From contig JAFADM010000495.1 of NCBI GenBank assembly GCA_023424865.1, positions 1-14,790 on the forward strand: a stretch of DNA of 14,790 nt, written 5' to 3'. Below, one piece after another: positions 1 through 7,297 of this stretch (positions are counted from its first letter, which is position 1; each line of letters opens with the position of its first letter). This DNA comes from Bacillota bacterium. GTDB taxonomy: Bacteria > Bacillota_A > Clostridia > DSM-8532. The notes beneath the pieces were generated by a model. It worked only from the letters and a program-made list of their open reading frames with translations. It did no database searches and was not told where the DNA came from. The translations under genes and the position numbers were made by a program.

Positions 1-134
1 TTGTTCATTGACTAAAATAGTTCACGGGCCTATTTTAGCCGATCATCAATGTACTTTCAATAAACATTTGTTATCGTATCATTGATAGTTTATTTTGTAA
101 ACTCCGTTTTTATTCTCAATGACCCTACCCCGCA
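1..134. other. AT-rich region beyond the RyR gene, no gene seen
   Basis: No coding region is supported here. It holds a perfect 9-bp inverted repeat (CTAAAATAG at 12-20 and CTATTTTAG at 30-38, 9-nt spacer) and a looser one (AATAAAC at 59-65 and GTTTATT at 88-94, with TATC/GATA nested inside). Neither is followed by a clear run of T on either strand, so they are not good intrinsic terminators. They could be operators or weak terminators for the gene that ends at 135. Confidence 0.4.
12..38. repeat. Perfect 9-bp inverted repeat
   Basis: CTAAAATAG and its exact complement CTATTTTAG flank a 9-nt GC-richer spacer. On the minus strand it lies about 100 nt downstream of the stop of the RyR-domain gene, where a terminator would be expected, but there is no T-tract after it. 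It could equally be a regulator site for a gene to the left of the window. Confidence 0.5.
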
Positions 135-2615
135 TCACAGCCTGTTAACAGGCCGATTCCGCTTTTTTCCAAGTTGGGTTAGTACTGCCTCCACCGTTAC
201 CCGGTCCTTCTGTTTTTCATTTTCCGGAAGTTGATCATAGGGAATTAACAGTGGAGAAATTTTCAATGTGTCATTGCGGACTGAACCGTAGGTCCAACCG
301 TTTTCTTTCATATTTTTCACCCAGGCTTCATGAACGGCACATGCCAGCTCTTCTCGGCCATGGTTGACGGCAGAAACCCCGCCATTTGACCGTGACGGGA
401 AAAGATCCCCAGGGGTAGCATTTAAACCTGCGTTCAGAATATAGGGTATGCATTGAACAAACATTTCATCATAAAACTGAAAGCGCTTGCTATTAAAGTT
501 CTCTTTCTCCCCAGCGTCGGAAACAATGCGGGCGACTTCTGCCAGGTTGTCCCAGTCGGTAAGGCATCCGTGCCGCTTGGAATCCGGAAATTTATGCCTT
601 CGTCCCACACTTCTTCCCTCATTGCGTTCTTCAAGCTCTTTTAAAGAGATACCCTGCCAGCCGTGGGCATAATGAAAAGCATTCCATCTTAAATGTTCGG
701 CGTGATACATTCTTTCCTTGTAAGGAAAAAGTGCCTGCTGCCATTTATCCGGGCTGAAAGCCTGAGAGAGGACCGTGCCTGCTTCCATATCCAGAACAGC
801 CAGCTTGGCCTCCAAAGAGCCTGCGCAGGAAAGATTGGATTTTTGCACAAACAAGGAAAGCTCGTTAAAGCTGCGCCGTTTCTGGGCATAATCCGCTGCT
901 GCAGCATCGGACGTATCGCCGATGATTTCCCTGTACCGTGCAATCATCTCATCCTTCTTTGACACATCATCTTGAAACTCACTGTGAATGAGTGTATGAA
1001 GAGCATTAAAATAGACAGCACGCCGATATATTTCTTCATCCACCAGGTTTTCTTCCCTGTAAATATCCTTGTAGTTTCCAAACTGCAAAACACCTGTGGG
1101 TATACTCATACGCGTGTCATGAGGATCTCTTACATGAGCAAGAATGAAAGGACGTGGAAGCTCCAGCTTGTCATAAAGCTCCGACAGCTCCATCCCTGTC
1201 AGTATGTTGCGGTAATCGTCCCCCAGAGTAATGATAATATACCGGAAGTCTGCCAATTGCTCTTTAATGGCTTCCAGGTAATCCCCACCGGTAGCATCGG
1301 CCTCAATAAAGGAAATGCCGTACTCCGGAATAAGTGCCGGGTAACGCATGGCAACAAGGCTTTTAACCTGAGAGGCCTCCTTGTCCACCACAACGGCGTG
1401 AAAATCGTTTTCCTTATAATCAATGGACTTGATAAAGGGACTTTGTATAATAAATTCCCTGAGCACTTCAAGCCCCACATTGCCAAGCCCCAGAATCAGC
1501 AGACCTAAAGGCTGGGTAGCCAGGCCCTTTTCCAGGCGTATGGTTCTGTAAATCGGATACTGCCTTAAAAGATTCTTGGCGGCAAGCTCCCCTTCTCCAA
1601 AAAGTGTGACATCAATTTTATCCTGTCCCTCACACTTTCGAAGCCGCTCAATTTCGTCCAGGTACAAGGGGTTGCCTGCTTGCATGAAAAGCCTGATGGA
1701 GGGTCCCTTTTCCACTTTTAAAAAGGGATTGCGGCTTAAATAAGCCATTATTTTGGAGGTGAAAGTAAAGTTAGCCTGTTCATTGTTATTAAAGGCATAA
1801 ATTCGTAATTGACGGGTTTCCTTTTGTAATCTTGAAAGGAAATCCCAATTCCCCCATTGTTTGCTTTTCTTTGAAAGACCAAAGGCGTAAATGGCGGAAG
1901 AGACCAGCTCACCTTCCTCTATAATAGGCTTTTCATACAGCATGGCACCCATTTGTGTAATACGCTTTCGATGGCTTTCTGAAACCGATTCCTCAATAAA
2001 AATGACGGCAGGCGATGACTTAGGGCGCTGCTCCATTTGCTTTAGGAGGTTTTCGGCAAAATAAAGGGACTTTTCCGTGACACTGTAGAGAATGTACATG
2101 GATTCTCTGGATTTGAAAAAGAGTCTGAGGCGTTGAATCATCATATCGCCAAAGGTGGAAAGGAGCAATGCGCAGGATGTGAATACCGCCATGGCATGGG
2201 CAAGCCAGAAAAGAATAATGTACAAGGAAACATAAAGCGGGGTTGCCTCTGAAAACAAAGGCATGGAAAGAAGAGGACCTTCAAGCCTTGCCAGCGACGG
2301 ATGCAGGCTTACCACATTTCCAAAATCATCCTCACCAAGAAACATTCGGGCCACACTGAAAAGAGTACGAGCAATAGCCTGGGGCGCCGAAAGGAGAAGC
2401 TGGGGAAAGGACGCTCTGGGCATATACCCCAGCATATACAGAAAAGCCCCCAGACCGGCTGTATAAAGGGCCATTTGGTTTAATATCCCGTGATCTTTCC
2501 TACGGTTTATCACCAGCCTCAATAAAAGCAGAATAAAGGAAAAGCCGGCAATAATCAATAAACCGGCCGGCAAAAACACACTTATGAGCTCTCCCAGGTT
2601 AAAGGACAATTCCAT
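135..2615 (-). CDS. Membrane protein with TrkA/RCK-like Rossmann domain and C-terminal RyR repeat
   Basis: 826 residues. Seen: hydrophobic segments at about 11-35, 48-65 and 126-152. A long cytosolic part follows, with a dinucleotide-binding signature GLGNVG at 376-381 after a beta-strand and an acidic residue (D411) at the end of the next strand, as in TrkA-N/RCK domains. Residues 171-200 resemble an earlier, degenerate Rossmann-like unit. The C-terminus (about 757-815) matches the ryanodine-receptor repeat pattern: H762, W765, GWTYG at 773-777, then PLLIPYDQLPE near 788-798. A second, weaker copy is at about 636-700 (HAEHLRWNAF, then GW). Known: RCK domains gate ion channels and transporters by binding nucleotides or ions; RyR repeats occur in some bacterial proteins of unsettled role. 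Inferred: a nucleotide-sensing membrane channel or signalling protein. The ATG start is 8 nt after AGGAGA. It lies 76 bp after the CorC-like gene with no terminator between, so it is probably co-transcribed. Confidence 0.8.
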   Translation of the reverse strand: MELSFNLGELISVFLPAGLLIIAGFSFILLLLRLVINRRKDHGILNQMALYTAGLGAFLYMLGYMPRASFPQLLLSAPQAIARTLFSVARMFLGEDDFGNVVSLHPSLARLEGPLLSMPLFSEATPLYVSLYIILFWLAHAMAVFTSCALLLSTFGDMMIQRLRLFFKSRESMYILYSVTEKSLYFAENLLKQMEQRPKSSPAVIFIEESVSESHRKRITQMGAMLYEKPIIEEGELVSSAIYAFGLSKKSKQWGNWDFLSRLQKETRQLRIYAFNNNEQANFTFTSKIMAYLSRNPFLKVEKGPSIRLFMQAGNPLYLDEIERLRKCEGQDKIDVTLFGEGELAAKNLLRQYPIYRTIRLEKGLATQPLGLLILGLGNVGLEVLREFIIQSPFIKSIDYKENDFHAVVVDKEASQVKSLVAMRYPALIPEYGISFIEADATGGDYLEAIKEQLADFRYIIITLGDDYRNILTGMELSELYDKLELPRPFILAHVRDPHDTRMSIPTGVLQFGNYKDIYREENLVDEEIYRRAVYFNALHTLIHSEFQDDVSKKDEMIARYREIIGDTSDAAAADYAQKRRSFNELSLFVQKSNLSCAGSLEAKLAVLDMEAGTVLSQAFSPDKWQQALFPYKERMYHAEHLRWNAFHYAHGWQGISLKELEERNEGRSVGRRHKFPDSKRHGCLTDWDNLAEVARIVSDAGEKENFNSKRFQFYDEMFVQCIPYILNAGLNATPGDLFPSRSNGGVSAVNHGREELACAVHEAWVKNMKENGWTYGSVRNDTLKISPLLIPYDQLPENEKQKDRVTVEAVLTQLGKKRNRPVNRL

Positions 2616-2691
2616 GCATCTGTTCTCCTAAAGAGTGTCTGTTTCTTCAAGGTGTCGTTTGTGATGAGGTATGGCTGGATGTTAACTTAAG

Positions 2692-4188
2692 TCAGGCCTT
2701 TTGCTTTATTGACATCCATTCGGTGCGGGATTCCCGCTCAAGCTCAAATCCACTTTTACCTTCCCTGGGCCCGCGAAGCTTTTCGTAGTTTCCAACAGCA
2801 GCGGAGGTATTGGTTTGCATATCATTGAAGGCCTCAGAATCCTTATTGGACCTTTCAGGCTTCCCGTTAAGGGCTTCCGAACCCTTTCCAGACCTGTCTT
2901 CATGCTTTCCGTTCTGTACATTGCTTTCTGCTGAAGTAACGGCCATACGGGACAAGCTAAGCCTTTTTATTCTTGTTTTATATATATCCAAAACGTTGGC
3001 CTTTAATCCGTCAAATTCCAGAGTCTCACCTTTTCGGGGAAAACGGCCCAAAAAACCGGAAACATAACCTCCAATGGTTTCATAATGCTCGGATTCCAAA
3101 TCCGTACCGAGAATATCATTGATTTGTCCAAGCTTCGTAAGTCCGTCAACGATGTATTCCCCTCCCCCGATACTCTGAATGTCGTAGGTGTCGTCATCAT
3201 ATTCGTCGCCTATATCACCGAAGATTTCTTCAACGAGATCCTGCATGGTTACAATACCGGCAGTACCTCCATATTCGTCTACAACAACGGCTATTTGAGA
3301 TCTTTTTTTGCGCATTTCCTCAAACAGCTCGGCAATTCTTTTTGTTTCATAGGTATAATAGGCTTTCCGTACGTTTTTTTCAATATCAAAATGTTCTTTT
3401 TTCTTATCAAAAAAGAACATATCCTTTACATGAAGGATGCCTATAATATTATCCACTGTATTTTGATAGACAGGCATACGGGAGTACTGTTCCTGTTTAA
3501 ACAGCTCCAGAATGTCGTCATAAGTTGCTTTCACGTCTACTGCGGCAATATCTGTCCGAGGAACCATAACGTCTTTCACATGGGAATCCCCGAATTGAAA
3601 AACGTTTAAAAGCATGTTTTTCTCTTCTACCTCGAAAACACCTTCCTCATGCCCCACATCCACCATGTTTTTCACTTCATCCTCTGTGATAAAGGTCTGC
3701 TTGACACCCGACTTTCCGCCAAGCATACGAATGAAGGGGCTTGCAATAAGAGCTGCTATACGGTACAGCGGACCAAGTATTTTGCTTAGCGCCTCAACCC
3801 ATGGCGCATTCCGTATGGCTGTTCCGGTTAAATTTGAGGCAGCGAGAAATTTAGGCGTTATTTCGCCAAAAACAAGAATGAAGAGGAGCATAATTCCAAA
3901 TGCCGTTCCAACCCCCCAATTTTCCAGGTATTGAGTGGCAATGGAGGCAGAAATAACGGAAGCGCCGATTTTCGCCGCATTCTTGGCTATGAGCAGCGTA
4001 CCTGCCAAAATTTCGGGATCGTTGGTCAAACGATCAAGACGAGGGGCTCCCTTTGTCTTTTCTTCAAGAAGCCGTCTGATTTTTGTTTTGCTCAATGACA
4101 TTAAAGCTGTTTCTGAGGACGAGAAAAATGCGGAACATCCTAAAAGAATTACCAAAAAAATTATTTGCCCTATCGTGCCGGATTCCAA
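2692..4188 (-). CDS. CNNM/CorC-family membrane protein (DUF21-CBS-CBS-CorC_HlyC)
   Basis: 498 residues with the standard architecture of the family often labelled hemolysin or HlyC/CorC. A DUF21/CNNM membrane domain covers about 1-160, including SSSETALMSLSKTK near 23-36 and the conserved GEITPK at 108-113. A pair of CBS domains covers about 203-330 (VMVPRTD at 207-213; GGTAGIVTMQDLVEEIFGDI near 308-326). A CorC_HlyC domain covers about 340-412. Family members are linked to magnesium or cobalt efflux; the CBS pair usually binds adenine nucleotides. The hemolysin label has little functional meaning. The last 85 residues are a hydrophilic extension not needed by the family; it carries two copies of a roughly 14-residue unit. 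The start is TTG, chosen because AAGGAG lies 9 nt upstream (4198-4203) and the residues after it lead straight into the first membrane segment. Substrate not determinable from sequence. Confidence 0.92.
   Translation of the reverse strand: MESGTIGQIIFLVILLGCSAFFSSSETALMSLSKTKIRRLLEEKTKGAPRLDRLTNDPEILAGTLLIAKNAAKIGASVISASIATQYLENWGVGTAFGIMLLFILVFGEITPKFLAASNLTGTAIRNAPWVEALSKILGPLYRIAALIASPFIRMLGGKSGVKQTFITEDEVKNMVDVGHEEGVFEVEEKNMLLNVFQFGDSHVKDVMVPRTDIAAVDVKATYDDILELFKQEQYSRMPVYQNTVDNIIGILHVKDMFFFDKKKEHFDIEKNVRKAYYTYETKRIAELFEEMRKKRSQIAVVVDEYGGTAGIVTMQDLVEEIFGDIGDEYDDDTYDIQSIGGGEYIVDGLTKLGQINDILGTDLESEHYETIGGYVSGFLGRFPRKGETLEFDGLKANVLDIYKTRIKRLSLSRMAVTSAESNVQNGKHEDRSGKGSEALNGKPERSNKDSEAFNDMQTNTSAAVGNYEKLRGPREGKSGFELERESRTEWMSIKQKA
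2810..2908 (-). repeat. Short degenerate tandem duplication in the CorC-like C-terminal tail
   Basis: The encoded tail repeats as NGKHEDRSGKGSEAL followed by NGKPERSNKDSEAF, with another N-D/M start after it. At DNA level this is two diverged units of about 42-45 bp. It sits in the hydrophilic C-terminal extension (about residues 426-456) outside the conserved domains, so it probably arose by local duplication. Confidence 0.55.
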
Positions 4189-4197
4189 AATAACACA

Positions 4198-4203
4198 CTC
4201 CTT
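4198..4203 (-). promoter_or_regulatory. Ribosome binding site that decides the TTG start of the CorC-like gene
   Basis: AAGGAG on the minus strand, 9 nt before TTG at 4188. No in-frame ATG lies close to this site, so the non-ATG start is the best choice. Confidence 0.75.
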
Positions 4204-4211
4204 AATCGCAG

Positions 4212-4283
4212 GGATGCTTCTTCATCCTCTGCCTGGCGGTTCGACCGCCTTCCGGCGATTTCTAAATAAATAAAAAAATCGCC
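4212..4283 (-). promoter_or_regulatory. Three consecutive hairpins in the leader of the CorC-like gene
   Basis: In minus-strand order the RNA could form: GGCGATTT/AAATCGCC with a 14-nt T-rich loop (4254-4283), GGCGGT/ACCGCC with a 3-nt loop (4235-4249), and GGATG/CATCC with a 6-nt loop (4212-4227). They end 8 nt before the ribosome binding site. None is followed by a T-run, so they are not ordinary terminators. They could be a structured leader, a processing site between the small ORF and the transporter gene, or chance. No known riboswitch class was recognised. Confidence 0.4.
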
Positions 4284-4315
4284 AACAAAAAGACCTATTC
4301 AATCCTATGAGATAG

Positions 4316-4459
4316 TTACGGTCTTCTGTAATAAGCGACTTCCATTTTGGCATGATGTATTTGGTTCATGTCATTAAAACATATGTTCGTACCGGATATA
4401 TCGAGCTTAAGCTGCCATGGCAGCTTGGGTCTTCGTATATCACCAGGGTTATCTTCCAT
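4316..4459 (-). CDS. Small ORF, 47 residues, unknown function
   Basis: ATG at 4459 and TAA at 4316-4318. It begins MEDNPGDIRRPKLPWQLK and ends with AKMEVAYYRRP. It is preceded by AGGAGGTGA with 8 nt to the ATG, close to the ideal Shine-Dalgarno, which is the main reason to believe it is translated. There is no signal peptide, membrane segment or Cys pair (one Cys, residue 27); it is basic overall and ends in aromatic and Arg residues. It lies between the terminator of the pilus operon and the CorC-like gene, on the same strand, 127 bp before that gene. Codons 12-17 (KLPWQL) are written as an 18-bp perfect palindrome. It could be a real small protein, a leader peptide controlling the downstream gene, or part of a structured RNA. 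I do not recognise a family. Confidence 0.55.
   Translation of the reverse strand: MEDNPGDIRRPKLPWQLKLDISGTNICFNDMNQIHHAKMEVAYYRRP
4409..4426. repeat. 18-bp perfect palindrome inside the small ORF
   Basis: AAGCTGCCATGGCAGCTT equals its own reverse complement over all 18 bases. In DNA it could bind a dimeric protein; in RNA it could form a 7-bp stem with a CATG loop. It occupies codons 12-17 of the 47-codon ORF. Confidence 0.7.
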
Positions 4460-4467
4460 TCTAGTTC

Positions 4468-4476
4468 TCACCTCCT
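4468..4476 (-). promoter_or_regulatory. Near-perfect Shine-Dalgarno of the 47-codon ORF
   Basis: AGGAGGTGA on the minus strand, complementary over nine bases to the 16S rRNA 3' end, with 8 nt to ATG at 4459. It is as strong as any ribosome binding site in the window and supports translation of the small ORF. Confidence 0.75.
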
Positions 4477-4559
4477 GAAAACCAAAAATTTTTGTTTAAT
4501 GAAGTAAAATACATTAGGTTTGTATAATATATGCATTTCTTTTTCGAGTATTTATATCA

Positions 4560-4588
4560 ATTTACTATATTGACTTAATTTTTGTCAA
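4560..4588 (-). promoter_or_regulatory. Possible promoter for the small ORF / CorC-like / RyR unit
   Basis: On the minus strand TTGACA (4583-4588) is a consensus -35 box. A -10 at 17 nt spacing would be GTAAAT, which is weak; other AT-rich candidates downstream have poor spacing. TTGAC/GTCAA (4570-4574 and 4584-4588) form an inverted repeat around the -35. A promoter is expected here because the preceding operon ends in a terminator at 4610-4655, but the exact site is uncertain. Confidence 0.35.
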
Positions 4589-4609
4589 GTTAAAATGGTG
4601 CTTTGCCGT

Positions 4610-4655
4610 GAAAAAGCCAAGGGGTTTGCATACTTAGGCACACAAAGCCCCCTGG
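4610..4655 (-). terminator. Intrinsic terminator of the pilus operon
   Basis: Minus-strand RNA forms CCAGGGGGCTTTG (4643-4655) paired with CAAACCCCTTGG (4617-4628): 12 pairs with one bulged C and one G-U, a 14-nt loop, then CTTTTTC. It begins 16 nt after the stop of the last gene. This is the only clear rho-independent terminator in the window and marks the end of the pilus/S-layer operon. Confidence 0.85.
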
Positions 4656-4671
4656 CAGGGCACATGATAGC

Positions 4672-7281
4672 TTACCTTAGCTCCGGTGCCGCGTAAATGG
4701 GCACGGTGAGCGGATTTAAGTCCTTGACAAGAACGATAAAGATGCCTTCGGAATTAACATAGCTCAGCTTGATACTGTTATGCATGACAATATCCGTTTT
4801 GCTTCGGGTCCTTTCAATACCGCCTTTTAAGGGATCTCTGTTTAAGTCCAGCAGAATATCAAACTTTACGTCAATAACGTTAATATCCTTGAATACTCCA
4901 GGTGAAGCGATTTCTTTCATTTCAAGCCGGTGATTCAGCTGGTTTCCCGTATCCGGCTTGTTTTTAAACTCTTCTGATAAAGTTACGCTTACACCCTCCT
5001 GGGTGCCGGTCAGGCGAAAGTAATCGTTCTTCCCGTTTTCCGTCGCAACATCAAATTTTTGGGGAATAATTTTATTGCTGTTTACACCGTTGTTCAATAT
5101 AAGCTCAAGCTTGACTTCACTCTTACCTGCTACATTTTGAAGCTTGATGCTAAAGGGGCATATGATTTTATCACCGTAGAAAATGACCGTATTCATGGCC
5201 CCGCCCCGGTTTCCCATATAGGCTTCGGCGTTGGCGGAAATATCGGTACCTATGACATCCACTCCCTCGTAATTACCCAGAGTGATGAGGAAGTTGTTGG
5301 ATTGGCCGCCAACATTGCCTTTGTTGTCCGTACCCGTAAGATAGCCCATAATGTCAAGCCGGTCCGTAGTGAAGCGAATAACTCTTTCCGTGGCTGTTTG
5401 GCTCACAATGGTGTATTCCTTGAGTATCCCGTCGATATACAGGTTGTAAAGTACAATAGCCGGATTGTCTATAAGGGAATGCTTTACCTCCACGACATAC
5501 CTGTTATCCGCTTCCTTAGTGACATTAACCTCCCGAATATCAATTTTAGAATACGGAAGAATATTGTCCACAACGTAACGGACTTCGTCGGTAAACAGGG
5601 TTTCACCATAGGCATTTTTAACCCCTGCCCTTGCATAAATGACAGCGTTTTCCGTAAGGGTAAGATCCCCCGTATAATCCAGCCAGGGGCCGTTCTCACC
5701 TATTCGATACTGCTTTATAAGAATCGTACTGCCATCATAATTTATTCCAACCGTAACTGGGCTGAAGGTCTGGGTTGCAGGCGATGCAGCAAAGCCGATA
5801 CCGATATCGTGGAGTAAAATCTCAAGGCTGTTGTTCAGGAAAACCGGTGAACCGGCTTCATAGCTTTCATCTCCGCTTTTTCCATTTACCCGTATTTCCT
5901 CAATGGCGATATTCTTGTTTACAGCAATACCGCTTCCAACACTAAAATCCTGATAGAGGGTGTAGGTGCCTTTAGGGAGGCTGCCATTATAGATAAGGCT
6001 GTTTCCGTTTAAGGTGAGAGGGTATTCTTTTCCGTCAGCGGCGACAAGTGTAGCGGTGCCTGAATAGCCAAGACCGCCGCTTACTCCTGAAAGCAGGAAT
6101 TCAATTCCCTTAATATCATCGTATAACTCAAAGGAAATCTGGCCGTGGATGAGCTTATCTTCCTCACGGAGAGTACCATTGAGCTTTATAATATCCACTT
6201 TGGTCCGGTTTTGACTATTCGTAAAGCTCACATTTCCAATGCTGGGTGAAGGCGTGGGCGTTGGAGTGGGTTCCTGGCCAGGCGTCAGTCCAATAAAATC
6301 TAAAAATTCAAGATCCAGGGAGTCGTCAAAATCTATAACACCTGATCCGCTCATATCAATACGTTTTGCCACCACGGCACCCCGGATCCGACCGCTGCCG
6401 GTGACATTAAGCCGTGCGTTTGGCGCGTAAACAACCCTTACATTGGCCTGAGCCGCACCGGATACCTCCACATTTGTTCCGTCGGTTACCATATGGCCCG
6501 TAATACCGCCGGAATTGGTAATGGTGAGGTTGGCGGTTTTTGCAAACAGAGAGCCTACAACACGGGTATTGTTATCAATGTTAAGATTCGAACCCATAAA
6601 GAAGATATAGAGGTCGTTGTAATGCCCGTTTTCATTGAAACGGCTGCTTCCTCCGATATTAAACCGGTCCTCAACATAGAGGATAAGCCTTCCGTTTTCA
6701 CCCTTGTTCTTAAACACAATATGTCCTTGGCTGATATCAAAGTTCTTTACACGGAGAATTCTTGTGCCGTTATTTAAATCAATAACCAGACGGCGGTTTG
6801 ACGTCACTTCAATAAGGTTATATTGTCCGTCCTGATTGATTTCGTAATACTCTCCTGATACCCAGGGGGTGTGAAAATCCGGTCTTTGAGGCAAATCAGA
6901 CGGAAAGGACGGGAAATCCGGCATCGTATAGCTTCTGGCCTCACTGAGATTGCCGATGGTCCCCTTTATGACATTTTGGGTATTAGGATTTTCGGTTTTA
7001 ACAACAAAGGGCGAATCCACTCCGGGCCCTACTGAAACACCACCGTTGATTGTGGATGACCACTTTAAATAAACAGCTCCGGACTGGATGGAATTGGTTC
7101 CCACGCTTCCGTTTATAACTGCGCTGCCTTCCATGTAAAGCCCTTCCAAGGTGAAAACCCTGTCAAATAGCTTGACTGATTCTGCCCCTGCCTTGTCCGG
7201 CAGGCCAAGACCGGCAATGAGCGCCACAAATAAAGAGGACATGGCGACATAAAAGAGAGATCGGATCATTCGTTTTTTCAT
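4672..7281 (-). CDS. Large secreted beta-rich protein at the end of the pilus operon
   Basis: 869 residues from the ATG at 7281. That start has GGGAGGTG 5 nt upstream and leads directly into a signal peptide (KKR, then hydrophobic 7-28, probable AGA cleavage near 31-34); a longer reading would overlap the upstream gene and hide the signal peptide. Residues about 35-325 are Gly/Asn/Ser/Val-rich short strands of the kind seen in bactofilin-like or DUF7305-like pilus-associated proteins, ending GAVVAKRIDMSGSG (301-314). A PTPTPTPSPS linker (338-347) follows. Then come several beta-sandwich-like stretches; about 498-573 resembles the chitobiase C-terminal/Ig-like type (QYRIGENGPWLDYTG, then AVIYARAG). 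The last 190 residues match nothing I recognise. There is no SLH, LPXTG or C-terminal membrane segment, so it is either released or held by a partner. Its position 16 bp after the SLH gene suggests a cell-surface or pilus accessory role (inference). Confidence 0.75.
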   Translation of the reverse strand: MKKRMIRSLFYVAMSSLFVALIAGLGLPDKAGAESVKLFDRVFTLEGLYMEGSAVINGSVGTNSIQSGAVYLKWSSTINGGVSVGPGVDSPFVVKTENPNTQNVIKGTIGNLSEARSYTMPDFPSFPSDLPQRPDFHTPWVSGEYYEINQDGQYNLIEVTSNRRLVIDLNNGTRILRVKNFDISQGHIVFKNKGENGRLILYVEDRFNIGGSSRFNENGHYNDLYIFFMGSNLNIDNNTRVVGSLFAKTANLTITNSGGITGHMVTDGTNVEVSGAAQANVRVVYAPNARLNVTGSGRIRGAVVAKRIDMSGSGVIDFDDSLDLEFLDFIGLTPGQEPTPTPTPSPSIGNVSFTNSQNRTKVDIIKLNGTLREEDKLIHGQISFELYDDIKGIEFLLSGVSGGLGYSGTATLVAADGKEYPLTLNGNSLIYNGSLPKGTYTLYQDFSVGSGIAVNKNIAIEEIRVNGKSGDESYEAGSPVFLNNSLEILLHDIGIGFAASPATQTFSPVTVGINYDGSTILIKQYRIGENGPWLDYTGDLTLTENAVIYARAGVKNAYGETLFTDEVRYVVDNILPYSKIDIREVNVTKEADNRYVVEVKHSLIDNPAIVLYNLYIDGILKEYTIVSQTATERVIRFTTDRLDIMGYLTGTDNKGNVGGQSNNFLITLGNYEGVDVIGTDISANAEAYMGNRGGAMNTVIFYGDKIICPFSIKLQNVAGKSEVKLELILNNGVNSNKIIPQKFDVATENGKNDYFRLTGTQEGVSVTLSEEFKNKPDTGNQLNHRLEMKEIASPGVFKDINVIDVKFDILLDLNRDPLKGGIERTRSKTDIVMHNSIKLSYVNSEGIFIVLVKDLNPLTVPIYAAPELR

Positions 7282-7286
7282 AATTG

Positions 7287-7294
7287 CACCTCCC
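7287..7294 (-). promoter_or_regulatory. Ribosome binding site that fixes the start of the secreted protein
   Basis: GGGAGGTG on the minus strand, 5 nt before ATG at 7281 and beginning 3 nt after the TAA of the SLH gene. It argues for translation of the two genes in close succession and against any longer reading of the secreted protein. Confidence 0.75.
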
Positions 7295-7297
7295 GGA

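Noticed and set aside
972..1508. 178-codon open frame on the plus strand
   Set aside because: It is antisense to the well-supported RyR/RCK gene and shows no domain or start signal.
3085..3609. 174-codon open frame on the plus strand
   Set aside because: It is antisense to the CBS region of the CorC-like gene; its sequence reads as a mirror of that gene, with no support of its own.
4254..4283. Intrinsic terminator between the small ORF and the CorC-like gene
   Set aside because: The 8-bp stem is not followed by T-residues on either strand and its loop is 14 nt, so termination is unlikely.
5059..5817. 252-codon open frame on the plus strand
   Set aside because: It lies wholly opposite the secreted protein gene, has no ribosome binding site or recognisable domain, and its composition is that of an antisense shadow.
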